DNA of 58,834 bases from the NCBI GenBank assembly GCA_905221605.1, contig CAJNDS010002202.1, positions 1,405,879 through 1,464,712 on the forward strand. Direction: 5' to 3'. Origin of the DNA: Symbiodinium natans. Taxonomy: Eukaryota; Sar; Dinophyceae; Suessiales; Symbiodiniaceae. Of this stretch, positions 29,701 to 38,926 are shown piece after piece; within the stretch, counting starts at the first letter, position 1, and the number at the start of each line of letters is the position of its first letter. The position numbers and the translations under genes were made by a program. A model generated the notes under the pieces. That model was not told where the DNA came from. It did not search any database and saw only the letters and a list, made by a program, of their open reading frames with translations.

Positions 29701-30300
29701 CGGTGTGGGGTTGTTAGATTTTAAACTCAACTCTTCTCCTCGCCCGGAACTTTCCTCCTCGCCCGGTCTACTCTGAGAGACTCCCAGGATCTTTCCAGGG
29801 CCCTAAACGCTAAACCCTCGTCAAACCTCCCGCCCCCCCCCCCCCTCCCCCCCTCCCCCACCCCTCACCTTCGCCTCCCAAACCTCCCAAAACATGTCCT
29901 AAACCCCCGAATCAATAAACCCGAAGACCACCCCCAAAAAAGAAAACAAACCTTTAACCCTTGAAAACCACCCTAAGCACCCGAAGCAGTAGTTTTTCTC
30001 AGAGCAAAACCGACAGCAAAACCTAGAAGTCCGAGACCCTATGAAGCCATAAACCCTGCACTGCCCTAGAATACCCTCTAAACCCTCTAAACCCTCTCAA
30101 CCCTCTGCCAAAAGCCCTTATGAACGAATTGAGGGGTCCCTGAAACCCTAAACCCGAAACCCTAAACCCTAAACCCCAAACCCGAAACCCTACAAACCCT
30201 CAACCCTACGAACCCTAACCCCTACAAACCCTAAACCCTAAACCCTAAACCCTAAATCCTAAACCCTAAACCCTAAACCCTAAACCCTAAACCCTAGAAC
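29701..30300. repeat. Unique spacer, C runs and CCCTAAA arrays
   Basis: Unique sequence to 29825, poly-C stretches to 29870, degenerate CCCTAAA text to 30140 and a cleaner array at 30145-30297. No gene seen. Confidence 0.75.
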
Positions 30301-30306
30301 GCCGAG

Positions 30307-30350
30307 GAGGGCCTGGCTTTTCACTTCATGGCGGGCATGGCCAAGGCTCC
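30307..30350 (+). CDS. Exon island, small soluble segment
   Basis: After CGCCGAG|G the frame reads EGLAFHFMAGMAKAP and stays open to 30390. It resembles in style the AKAEGLDLFARAP piece at 32716. C-strand array left, G-strand array right. Confidence 0.35.
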
Positions 30351-30384
30351 TCAAGCCAAAAAAACGCCTTCCCTTAAACCCGCA

Positions 30385-30959
30385 ACCCGGGTTCAGGGTT
30401 CAGGGTTTAGGGTTTAGGGTTTCAGGGTTCAGGGTTCAGGGTTAGGGTTTAGGGTTTAGGTTTTTAGGGGGGGGTTGGGGTTTCGAGTTGGTTGAGGGTT
30501 TAGGGGTAAGGGCAAGGTGGTGGGACCCTGAACGCCTCTATGCAACCCTGAGCCCCAACCTCCCCGCCCTCCCGAATACCCCAAACTCAAGTTTCGGGGC
30601 CCTGAACCCAAACTCCGGGTTTAGGGTGTCGGGTTTAGGGTTTGGGGTTTGGGGTTTAGGGTTGAGCTTTAGGGTCTGGGGTTTAGGGCTTTTAAAGTGT
30701 CAGGGTTTGAGGGTTTTGGGGTGAAACTCGACCCCCCCCCCCCCAAAGGCCCCCCCGAATTCGAATTTGAAGGGCTCCAGGTTTACTCGGTGGGCCCTTG
30801 GGACATCTAATACTTACCACTATTGGGTTTAGGTTTAGGGTTTAAGAGGATCATACTCAGGAATATATTCAGAGGATTTTAAGGGCCATCGTAGTTTAGG
30901 GTGTAGCAGTTTAGTGTTTGGGGGGTTGACTATTGGCGTGCCGGTCTGGGCTTTAGGAG
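30385..30959. repeat. G-strand variants and unique spacers
   Basis: TTCAGGG and TTTAGGG copies at 30385-30490 and 30610-30700, a poly-C tract at 30731-30745, unique sequence without a supported gene. Confidence 0.7.
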
Positions 30960-31028
30960 CTTACTTGGAGGTTCATGGTTACTTTTAAGCAAGGTTCTAA
31001 ATAGGGCAACATGAACCTTCAAGTAAGG
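30960..31028. mobile_element. Foldback element, ACTTGGAGGTTCATGG family
   Basis: The left arm CTTACTTGGAGGTTCATGG and the right arm CATGAACCTTCAAGTAAGG are inverted repeats of about 22 bases around a short loop. Same family as 6169 and 36474. Confidence 0.65.
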
Positions 31029-31263
31029 TTTGAGGGTTCTGCTGTATCGCGGATGAGCCGCGATCCCTATAAGCCCTAAATGAACCCCACAACACCTGAC
31101 ACACCATAAGTCTCAACAGCCCTAAGCCCCCTAAGCCCTAAACACCCCCAAGCCCCCAAGCCCGACAACCCCTAAACCCTAAAGTCCCTGAAACCTAAAC
31201 CCTAGAGCCCAAACCCACACCTCTGAACCCTAAACCCTAAACCCTTAAAAGCCCTTAAACACG

Positions 31264-32740
31264 CCAAGAGGCAAAGGCGGAGGGAACCCTACACCCCTAA
31301 GCCCTAAACCCTAAACCCCTAAAGCCTAAAGCCTACAGCCTAAAGAATACAGCCTAAAGCCTACAGGCTAAAGGCTAAAGCCTAAAGCCTAAAGCCTAAA
31401 CCCCAAACCCTAAACCCTAAACCCTAAACCCCAAACCCTAAACCCTAAACCCCGAACCTAAACATCCCAAGAGGCCAAGGCGGAGGGAACCCTACACCCC
31501 TAAGCCCTACCCCCTAAACCCTAAACCCCTAACCCCTAAACCCTAAACCCTAAACCCCAAACCCTAAACCCTAAACCCCGAACCCTAAACATCCCAAGAG
31601 GCCAAGGCGGAGGGAACCCTACACCCCTAAGCCCTAAACCCTAAACCCTAAACCCCTAACCCCTAACCCCTAACCCCTAAACCCTAAACCCTAAACCCTA
31701 AACCCTAAGCCCCGAACCCTAAACATCCCAAGAGGCCAAGGCGGAGGGAACCCTACACCCCTAAGCCCTAAACCCTAAACCCTAAACCCCTAACCCCTAA
31801 ACCCTAAACCCCAAACCCTAAGCTTTCCATCCCAAGAGGCCAAGGCGGAGGGAACCCTACACCCCTAAGCCCTAAACCCTAAACCCTAAACCCCTAACCC
31901 CTAAACCCTAAACCCTAAACCCTAAACCCTAAACCCTAAGCCCCGAACCCTAAGCATCCCAAGAGGCCAAGGCGGAGGGAACCCTACACCCCTAAGCCCT
32001 AAACCCTAAACCCTAAACCCTTAACCCCTAAACCCTAAACCCTAAGCCCTGAACCCTAAGCATCCCAAGAGGCCAAGGCGGAGGGAAGCCTACACCCCTA
32101 AGCCCTAAACCCTAAACCCTAAACCCCTAACCCCTAACCGCTAACCCCTAAACCCTAAACCCTAAGCCCCGAACCCTAAACATCCCAAGAGGCCAAGGCG
32201 GAGGGAACCCTACACCCCTAAGCCCTAAACCCTAAACCCGAAACCCCTAACCCCTAAACCCTAAATCCTAAACCCTAAGCCCCGAACCCTAAACATCCCA
32301 AGAGGCCAAGGCGGAGGGAACCCTACACCCCTGAGCCCTAAACCCTAAACCCTAAACCCCTAACCCCCTAAGCCCTAAACCCTAAACCCTAAACCCCTAA
32401 CCCCTAACCCCTAAACCCTAAACCCTAAACCCTAAACCCTAAACCCTAAACCCTAAGCCCCGAACCTTAAACATCCCAAGAGGCCAAGGCGGAGGGAACC
32501 CTACACCCCTAAGCCCTAAACCCTAAACCCTAAACCCTAAACCCGAAACCCGAAACCCTAAACCCCAAACCCCCAAACCCTAAACCCTAAACCCCAAACC
32601 CTAAACCCTAAACCCCAAACCCCTAAACCCTAAACCCCAAACCCCTAAACCCTAAACCCCTAAACCCTAAACCCCGAACCCTAAACCCTAAACCCCGAAC
32701 CCTAAGCATCCCACAAGAGGCCAAGGCGGAGGGGCTTGAC
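31264..32740. repeat. Minisatellite, 11 copies of an exon-start plus telomere unit
   Basis: Each unit carries CATCCCAAGAGGCCAAGGCG + GAGGGAACCCTACACCCCTAAG-like text followed by a variable CCCTAAA block. Copies begin near 31260, 31463, 31590, 31723, 31829, 31955, 32060, 32180, 32293, 32471 and 32707, at intervals of 105-236 bases. The last copy leads directly into the 32716 exon island, so the units are partial copies of its acceptor and first codons. Confidence 0.9.
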
Positions 32741-32793
32741 CTCTTTGCCAGGGCGCCCAACGCGCCCGTGGCAGGAGCCCCAGGGTCGGCAGG
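32716..32793 (+). CDS. Exon island whose 5' end was amplified
   Basis: The frame EAKAEGLDLFARAPN then APVAGAPGSAG lies between CCCACAAG| and a TTTAGGG array. Ala/Gly/Pro-rich, soluble. Its first six codons (GAGGCCAAGGCGGAGGG) are the conserved core of the preceding minisatellite. Function unknown. Confidence 0.45.
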
Positions 32794-33060
32794 GGGGGTT
32801 TAGGGTTTAGGGTTTAGGGTTTAGGGTTTAGGGTTCAGGGTTTAGGGTTTAGGGTTTAGGGTTTAGGGTTCTGAGGTTTGGGGGTTTGGGGTTTAGGGTT
32901 TAGGGTTTGGGGTTTGGGGTTTAGGGGTTTAGGGGTTTAGGGGTTTTGGGGGTTTAGGGCTTAGGGGTTTAGGGGTTTAGGGTTGGGGTTTGGGGTTTAG
33001 GGTTTAGGGTTTAGGCTTGAGGGCTTTAGGGTTGAGGTGTTCTCGGGTTTAGGGTTTTGG
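32794..33060. repeat. TTTAGGG array with TTTGGGG variants
   Basis: About 12 near-perfect copies followed by degenerate G-rich variants. Confidence 0.95.
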
Positions 33061-33300
33061 GGAGGAAGGATGTTGAAGGTGCGGGGTTGGGGGTAAGGGG
33101 TGTAAAGCCTGAACCCTAAGCCTAAGCACCCTAATTGTAAACCCTTAGCCCTACTACCCAAAAGCCATATAACCCTGAAGCCCAAATCCTAAACCTTGTA
33201 ACCTTGAACCCTAAACTCTAAACTTGGAACCTAAAAAAACCCCAAACTGAAAACCCCAACCCTAAACCCCAAACCCTGAAAACCCTAAACCCGACATTAA
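33061..33300. other. Degenerate telomere-like text, no gene seen
   Basis: C-rich variants such as CCCTAAGCC and AACCCTGAA dominate. No supported frame. Confidence 0.5.
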
Positions 33301-33307
33301 GAAACAG

Positions 33308-33400
33308 CTGGGGCTCGGCTCGAGGCGCCTGCGCCCTTGTTGCCCACGTTCGCCGCGTCGGCGGACCGCCCGAGCCACTCTGCTCCTGGCGAGCTTCGAG
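33308..33400 (+). CDS. Exon island, unknown product
   Basis: After GAAACAG| the frame reads WGSARGACALVAHVRR then VGGPPEPLCSWRAS. A second frame (LGLGSRRLRPCC) is open too. The right border AGCTTCGAG|G meets TTTAGGG. GC-rich, soluble-looking. Confidence 0.35.
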
Positions 33401-34545
33401 GGTTTAGGGTTGAGGGTTTGGGGTTTTCGGGTTTAGGGTTCGGGGTTTAGGGTTTAGGGTTTAGGATTTAGGGTTTAGGGTTTGGGGTTTAGGGTTTAGG
33501 GTTTGGGGTTTAGGGTTTTCAGGGTTCAGGGTTCAGGGTTTAGGGTTTAGGGTTTAGGGTTTCGGGTTTAGGGTTTATAACTTATAATCTACAATTTCGG
33601 GTTTGATTGGAGTTTAGGGTTTAAGGGCTTGATGTATTTGGGTTTGGGGTTTGGCTGGGTTTCAGGGTTTGGTGTGTTTTCGGGCTTGTGGTTTGGGGTT
33701 TACGGTTTGATTTTTTGTTTTGGGCGTCCCCACAGCCTACACCCAAAACCAAAACCCGGGGTTTGGGGTTTGGGCTTTCAGTCGATAGGCTGTGGCCTTG
33801 TGTAACTCTGGCCCAATTCAGTCGCTAAACCCCAAACCCTTCAACCCTAAACCCTTCAACCCTAAACCCTCAACCATAAACCCTAAACCCGAAACCCTAA
33901 ACCCTAAACCGTATATAAACCCTAAACCCCTAACCCTCAACCCTAAACACTTTCGTATTCCTCGCCCTTGAGAGACCAGGCTCGGGTCTGCGCCTGAGAG
34001 CCACGAGCACCGAGGGCTGCCTCACGAAGGCAGGGCTTTTAGGTTTAGGGTTTAGGGTTCAGGGTTCGGGGTTTAGGGGTTCAGAGTTTAACTAGGGATG
34101 GGGTTTAGGGTTTAGGGGTTAGGGTTTAGGGTTTACGGTTTAGGGTTTAGGGTTTAGGGTTCAGGGTTCAGGGTTTAGGGGTTCAGAGTTTGACTAGGCA
34201 TTGGGGGTTGAGGTGAACGTGCAACCCTAAACGGGCCCCCCGCCCCCCCCCCCACCCCCAAACAAAAGAGAAAAAACAAAGAAGAAATCGCACGTACCGG
34301 GCCTGCGACAGGGCCGAAAGGCCAGAGCCCCAAGCCCTGCAAACCCCACAACAAATAATTACGCCCTAAGACCTGAGCCCGAAAGAAGCCCTAAACCCCT
34401 AAACCCCTAAACCCCTAAAAGCCCGAAACCCTCAGGCCAAAAGGGGCTAAGAGACTCTAAACCCTAAACCCTAAACCCTAACCCTAAAACCTAAACCCTA
34501 AACCCTAAACCCTAACCCCTAAAGCCTAAACCCTAAACCCCAAAA
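33401..34545. repeat. Alternating TTTAGGG and CCCTAAA arrays
   Basis: G-strand 33401-33580, G-rich variants to 33770, C-strand 33830-33950, unique 33950-34035 (no frame supported), G-strand 34040-34190, C-strand 34380-34535. Confidence 0.8.
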
Positions 34546-34549
34546 CCAG

Positions 34550-34600
34550 GACTTCTTCGAGAGGCTGGCTCTTTGGGACAGGGGTGTCGCAGGGTTCGGA
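34550..34600 (+). CDS. Exon island, short soluble segment
   Basis: After AACCAG|G the frame reads DFFERLALWDRGVAGFG and remains open to a TAG at 34617. A charged amphipathic helix. The donor could be GACAG|GG or further right. Unknown family. Confidence 0.4.
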
Positions 34601-34900
34601 GACCTTGGCGGACCTTAGGGGACTTCGCGCGGACTTTAGGGGAAGTTTAGGGGACTTTAGTGGACTTTACAGGGCGTTTGAGGGGAATTCTTAGTAGGGT
34701 TGTTGGAGGCGTTGAGGGGAATTGTTAGGGTGTTTTGGAAACTTTGGGGTTTAGGGTCTCTCAGGGCGTCGAGTGAGTTTAGGGAGTTTAGGCAGTTTAG
34801 AGAGTTGGGGAATGTTGGGTGATGCTCTGAGGCTGTCGGGTCAGCCCTTAACCCTGAAGCCGAAAGCCCTTTGCTCTAAACAACGACCTGCAACTATCAC
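34601..34900. other. Degenerate G-strand text
   Basis: GACTTTAGGGGA- and GAGTTTAGG-like variants, no gene seen. Confidence 0.5.
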
Positions 34901-34942
34901 CCCACTGTGCGGCTGCCTCAAGCGCCTGCCTCAAGTGCTGCT

Positions 34943-34981
34943 TTTTTTTTTTTTGTGGGGGGGGGGGGGGGGGGGGGGGGG
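34943..34981. repeat. Poly-T then poly-G tract
   Basis: A T run, then TG followed by 25 or more G. Homopolymers of this length may be sequencing artefacts. Confidence 0.9.
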
Positions 34982-35044
34982 TGTGCAGGGTTTGGGGTTG
35001 TGAGGTTTCAGACCCCACCCCCCCCCCCCAACCCTTTCTTCTTT

Positions 35045-35160
35045 ATGGAGGCCTCGCTGGAGCAACAGCACCGTTGCGAAGCCCTGGTCCAGGGAAGGCA
35101 TCCGGGCGCCTCCGGCAGGTCTTGGGCCCGCTTTGCGCTGGCGCTGTGGGATTTGGGGGG
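35045..35160 (+). CDS. Exon island, soluble segment
   Basis: After TTTATGGAG| the frame reads ASLEQQHRCEALVQGR then HPGASGRSWARFALAL. An internal CGGCAG|GT could be a donor at 35118, which would leave a 69-base exon. Unknown family. Confidence 0.35.
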
Positions 35161-35735
35161 ATTTTGGGGGGTTTGGGGTTTGGGGTTTGGGGCGTTTAGG
35201 GTTTAGGGTGTAGGGTTGGGGGTTGAGGGTCGAGGGTTGAGGGTTGGTTGAGGGTTGAGGGTTTAGGCTTAGGGTTTCGGGTTTAGGGTTGAGGGTTAGG
35301 GTTTAGGGCTTGAAATCTGTGGATTCGGCCTTCCCTGAGCTTCCCTCATTACACGAACCGCACCACGTCTTCAAGCCTGGGTTCGGGCCTAAGACCCAAA
35401 CCCCACACCCTAAACCCTAAACCTTCAAAACCCAAACCCCAAAACCCAAAACCCTGCAAACCCTAAGCCCTAAACCCTAATCCCTAAACCCTAAACCCCA
35501 AACCCCAAACCCCAAACCCCAAACCCCAAACCTAAACCCTAAACCCTAAACCCTAAACCCTAAACCCTAAACCCTAAACCCTAAACCCTAAACCCTAAAC
35601 CCTAAACCCTAAACCCTAAACCCTAAACCCTAAACCCTAAACCCTAAACCCTAAACCCTAAACCCTAAACCCTAAACCCTAAACCCTAAACCCTAAACCC
35701 TAAACCCTAAACCCTAAACCCTAAACCCAAACCCT
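35161..35735. repeat. G-strand variants, spacer, long CCCTAAA array
   Basis: TTTGGGG/TTGAGGG variants at 35161-35310, a unique spacer, then C-strand copies from 35400. The run at 35526-35725 is the longest near-perfect heptamer array in the window (about 28 copies). Confidence 0.95.
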
Positions 35736-35746
35736 AAAGATGGCAG

Positions 35747-35800
35747 GTGAAACATACGGCACAGACGGCCTGGGGCGCGGACAACGAAGATCGGAGGCAG
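35747..35800 (+). CDS. Exon island, 54 bases, hydrophilic
   Basis: Borders ATGGCAG|G and GAGGCAG|GT, exactly 18 codons: VKHTAQTAWGADNEDRRQ. Unknown family, charged. Clean GT donor. Confidence 0.45.
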
Positions 35801-35823
35801 GTCCAGCTTCTGGCTTCTTTTAG

Positions 35824-36180
35824 TTTAGGGTTTAGGGTTTAGGGTTTAGGGTTTAGGGTTTAGGGTTTAGGGTTTAGGGCTTAGGGTTTAGGGTTTAGGG
35901 TTTAGGGCTTAGGGTTTAGGGTTAGGGTTTAGGGTTTAGGGTTACTGCTATTTGCTTAAGACACCCCCCACCGAAAAAAAACCAAAGTAAGCCCTGTATT
36001 CCCCTTGGTTTGGAATGCTTTTTTGCTATCATGTCTTTCTACCAGTACTGCGACTAGCCTTTTGCTACCAGGAGTGCGACTACTGCTTTGTTCTTATTAT
36101 TGTTATGGCGATTACTACACTTTTGTTGCGATGAAACAGCCCTAACCCCTAAACCCTAAACCTAAACCCTTAAAATGTTT
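35824..36180. repeat. TTTAGGG array and T-rich spacer
   Basis: G-strand copies at 35824-35943, then a spacer in which ACCAGTACTGCGACTA and ACCAGGAGTGCGACTA form a short direct repeat. Short CCCTAAA text precedes 36180. Confidence 0.85.
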
Positions 36181-36182
36181 AG

Positions 36183-36266
36183 GCTGGGCACTTACGAGTC
36201 AGGCACGCGCTGAAAACTGCTGTTCTGGTTGTGCTTCTGGGCGAAGTCTTGCGTAATCGATTGCAG
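36183..36266 (+). CDS. Exon island, 84 bases, hydrophobic helix
   Basis: Borders TTTAG|G and TTGCAG|CTTAG. 28 codons: AGHLRVRHALKTAVLV then VLLGEVLRNRLQ. A basic start and a hydrophobic core resemble a signal-anchor or a single membrane helix. The donor does not begin with GT. Confidence 0.45.
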
Positions 36267-36418
36267 CTTAGGGTTTAGGGTTTAGGGTTTGGCAACCTCG
36301 AAGCCGTATCATCCAAACTCTCACCCCCCCCTCCAACAAATCCCCGTAATCCAACTAACCTCCCCATATTGCCTCGCTAGGCCCTTGGGACATTTTGGAT
36401 TTTCCCCTTTTTTTGGGT

Positions 36419-36472
36419 TTAGGGTTTAGGGTTTAGGGTTTAGGGTTTAGGGGCTAGGGTTTAGGGTTTAGG
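36419..36472. repeat. TTTAGGG array
   Basis: About eight G-strand copies. The 36280-36418 interval before it is C-rich and without a gene. Confidence 0.9.
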
Positions 36473-36473
36473 G

Positions 36474-36589
36474 CTACTTGAAGGTTCATGGGTACTTACA
36501 AGTAGGGTCATAAGTGCCCAAGACAAGCTTGCAACCATGGTTTCCCTACTTATAACCCTACTTACAAGTAACCATGAGCCTCCAGGTAG
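36474..36589. mobile_element. Foldback element, ACTTGGAGGTTCATGG family
   Basis: The arms CTACTTGAAGGTTCATGGG and (complement of the right end) CTACCTGGAGGCTCATGG extend for about 34 bases with five mismatches. 116 bases, non-coding. Confidence 0.7.
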
Positions 36590-36598
36590 ACCCTAAAC

Positions 36599-36669
36599 CC
36601 TACTTAACGGTTCATGGTAACCAGAGTTACCCTACACATAACACTACTTGTAAGTAGCCATGAAGGAGC
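36599..36669. mobile_element. Adjacent smaller foldback of the same family
   Basis: CTACTTAACGGTTCATGG pairs with the downstream TAAGTAGCCATGAAGGAG stretch. It lies 10 bases after the previous element, separated by CCCTAAAC text. Confidence 0.5.
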
Positions 36670-36748
36670 CCTAAGCCGTAAACCCTAAACCCTAAACCCT
36701 GCAAGCTAACCCTCAACCCGAAACCCAAAACCCTCACTTGGCTGCGAG

Positions 36749-36797
36749 GTCCCTGGAAACGCAGGCCCGCCTCGTTACCGATGCATTGGGGGGAGGG
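36749..36797 (+). CDS. Possible exon island
   Basis: After GCTGCGAG|G the frame reads SLETQARLVTDALGGG and meets a TTTAGGG array. Amphipathic helix, unknown family. Confidence 0.35.
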
Positions 36798-37095
36798 TTT
36801 AGGGTTTAGGGTTTAGGGTTCAAGGTTTGGGGTATAGGGTTTAGGGTTTCGGGTTTAGAAAGGCTTTAGGGTTAGTTAATTAGGGTTTCGGGTTTGGGCC
36901 ATGAGGCCTGAACCTACAACCCAACTCCCACGAAGCACCAGGGAATCACACGGGTGCATCCCCTGAGCCCTAAGCCCAAAGCCTTGAGCCCTAAGCCCTA
37001 AACCCTAAGCCCTAAAGCCCTAAAGCCCTAAAGCCTTGAACCCTAAGCCCTCAGCCCGAAGCCTTAAGCCCCAAGTCCAAAGCCCTAAACCCCAA
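36798..37095. repeat. TTTAGGG then CCCTAAG/CCCTAAA degenerate arrays
   Basis: G-strand at 36798-36895, C-strand variants at 36960-37095, no gene seen. Confidence 0.8.
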
Positions 37096-37119
37096 GGACA
37101 GCCAAATCGGCCAAAATAG

Positions 37120-37191
37120 GTTTGAGGACGGAGTTCAGACTCCATCAGTTCGTAGGGGTTGAGCACAGCTTGGGCAAGCGAGACTCCGGCA
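37120..37191 (+). CDS. Exon island, 72 bases, basic
   Basis: Borders CAAAATAG|G and CGGCAG|TTTAG. The frame reads LRTEFRLHQFVGVEHS then LGKRDSG. Unknown family. C-strand left, G-strand right. Confidence 0.4.
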
Positions 37192-37195
37192 GTTT

Positions 37196-38190
37196 AGGGT
37201 TTAGGGTTTGAGGTTTAGGGTTTAGGGTTCAGGGTAGATGGTTCCGACTTCTGTGGAGTTCAGAGAAGTGGCAAGCCCCACCTGTAACCCCAAAAGTGTT
37301 AGTTAGTTGGGGCAAACGCCTAGCCCCCTAACCCCTCAAACCCAAAACCCCTAAGACCCTAAGCCTTAAACCCCTAAACCCCTAATAACAACTCTACACC
37401 CCTGAACTACTACACCCTAAGCCTTAAACCCTAAATCCTAAACTCGTAAACCCTAAACCCCTAAATGCTTTGCCTTCCACCTCCCTCACACTCCTGAACC
37501 CAAAACTTTAGGGGTTTAGGGTTTAGGGTTAGGGCCACTTCCCGAGAGGCACGGCATTTGCGTGTGAAGGCTGGGTGCAGAGGGCGCTCCTCCGGAGGGC
37601 GGCAAGAGTTCATGGGTATAGGGTTTAGGGTTTAGGGTCTAGGGTTTAGGGTTTAGGGATAGGGCTCAGGGGTTTAGGGATAGGGCTTAGGGGTTTAGGG
37701 TTTAGGGTTTGGGGTCTAGGGTTCAGGGTTGCAACGGTTTATTGTTCTGGGTTGGGGGTTTGGGGTTAGGGTTCAGTGGTTTGGGGTTTGAGGGTTCAAT
37801 GGTTTAGGGTTTAGTGTTCGGTTTGGGGATTGGGGTTTCAGGTTTAGGGTTAGGCCAGAATTTGCGAACAGAGGGTTCATGGATTTGGGGATTGGGGTTA
37901 GGATTTAGGGTGGACATGAGAGCAGGTGTTGCAGCAGGCTTCAGCAGTTTATAACCTACAAACCGAAAAAGGCCATTGCCTCAGGGAGGGTGCTACAGGG
38001 GGACTGGCCGACCAAGGCTGCAAGCAAGGCACCAGGGATGTAAACCCTAAACGCTAAACCCTAAACCCTAAACCCTAAATCCTAAACCCCAAGCCCTAAA
38101 CCCTAAACCCCAACGCCTGCAAGACTGGGAGCCCTACTGTATAGAGCCGCTGCAGTCTCTCGCTCTCCTCGAATGCTTGAATGCTTGCAG
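37196..38190. repeat. Degenerate G- and C-strand arrays with spacers
   Basis: TTTAGGG 37196-37232, C-strand 37330-37465, G-strand variants 37505-37905, C-strand 38040-38112. Unique spacers at 37235-37310, 37530-37610, 37915-38035 and 38115-38180 gave no supported frame. Confidence 0.75.
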
Positions 38191-38250
38191 GTCACGAGCG
38201 CCGAGCTCGCACGCTGCTTGAAGGTGGATGTGTGCGCCTCCCTGTTTGTT
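38191..38250 (+). CDS. Exon island
   Basis: After ATGCTTGCAG|G the frame reads VTSAELARCLKVDVCA then SLFV. An internal CTTGAAG|GT gives an alternative donor at 38223. Unknown family. The acceptor and first codons (GTCACGAGYGCCG) resemble those of 44588. Confidence 0.4.
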
Positions 38251-38398
38251 TAGGGTTTAGGGTTTAGGGTTTAGGGTTTAGGGTTTAGGGTTTAGGGTTT
38301 AGGGTTTAGGGTTTAGGGCTAGGGTTTAGGGTTTAGGGTGTAGGGTTTAGGGTTTAGGGTGTAGGGTGTAGGGTGTAGGGTTTAGGGTTTAGGGTTTC
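38251..38398. repeat. TTTAGGG array
   Basis: About 20 copies, the first ten near perfect, then TGTAGGG variants. Confidence 0.95.
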
Positions 38399-38865
38399 AT
38401 GGCACAAGACCTAACCAGCCCCCCCCTCCCCCAAACCCAAGAAAAGCAGAGCAGAAGAGGAAATCTTGCGAAAGCAGGCGAGTTCAGACAATGAGGAAGA
38501 TGCTCGGAGTGAATGGCATAAGACGTAACCAGAGCAGAGCCGTGGATTTCGTGCGGAAAAAAAACGAAACAACCAGGTGCCATGCCCCTAAATCCATGAG
38601 ATCAGCTGCAGCTGTGCTCCAGAGCACCTCCTCCTCCCATGTGTGAGGCTCCAGAGCCGAGTGTTCAAGGGGTTTGGGGGTTGAAGGGTTTTAGGGGTTA
38701 GGGATTTAGAGGTTTCGGGGGTGAGGAGTTTAGGGGCGTTTAGGGGTTTAGGGGTTTGGGGGTCTCGGGTTTCGGGGTTAGGGTTTTGGGGGTTTAGGCT
38801 TCGGGGTGGGGGCTCGACCCCCCTTAGGCCCTTCGCCCTCAGCCCCTAAACAAAAGCCCCACGAG
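38399..38865. other. Unique spacer and G-strand variants
   Basis: GGCACAAGACCTAACCAG at 38401 recurs imperfectly as GGCATAAGACGTAACCAG at 38515. No gene supported. G-rich variants at 38665-38815. Confidence 0.45.
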
Positions 38866-38886
38866 TCCGTAGCATTTTGGCTCAAG
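38866..38886 (+). other. Spliced-leader relic (dinoflagellate type)
   Basis: The sequence reads TCCGTAGC followed by ATTTTGGCTCAAG. It is the conserved dinoflagellate trans-spliced leader with a single C missing between the two parts (established knowledge of that leader, DCCGUAGCC then AUUUUGGCUCAAG). It stands 40 bases upstream of the ATG of the intron-free frame, the position expected when a trans-spliced mRNA has been copied back into the genome. Confidence 0.85.
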
Positions 38887-38926
38887 CCTTGTGTTCAAAT
38901 TCGAATCTTGTGTTTGTCCTCTCGCC

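Noticed and set aside
31264-32740. CRISPR-like array
   Set aside because: The repeats are exon-start text with telomere spacers of variable but low-complexity content in a eukaryotic locus; no cas genes.
38389-38583. 64-codon minus-strand frame
   Set aside because: Overlaps a short internal direct repeat and a C run; no supporting borders.
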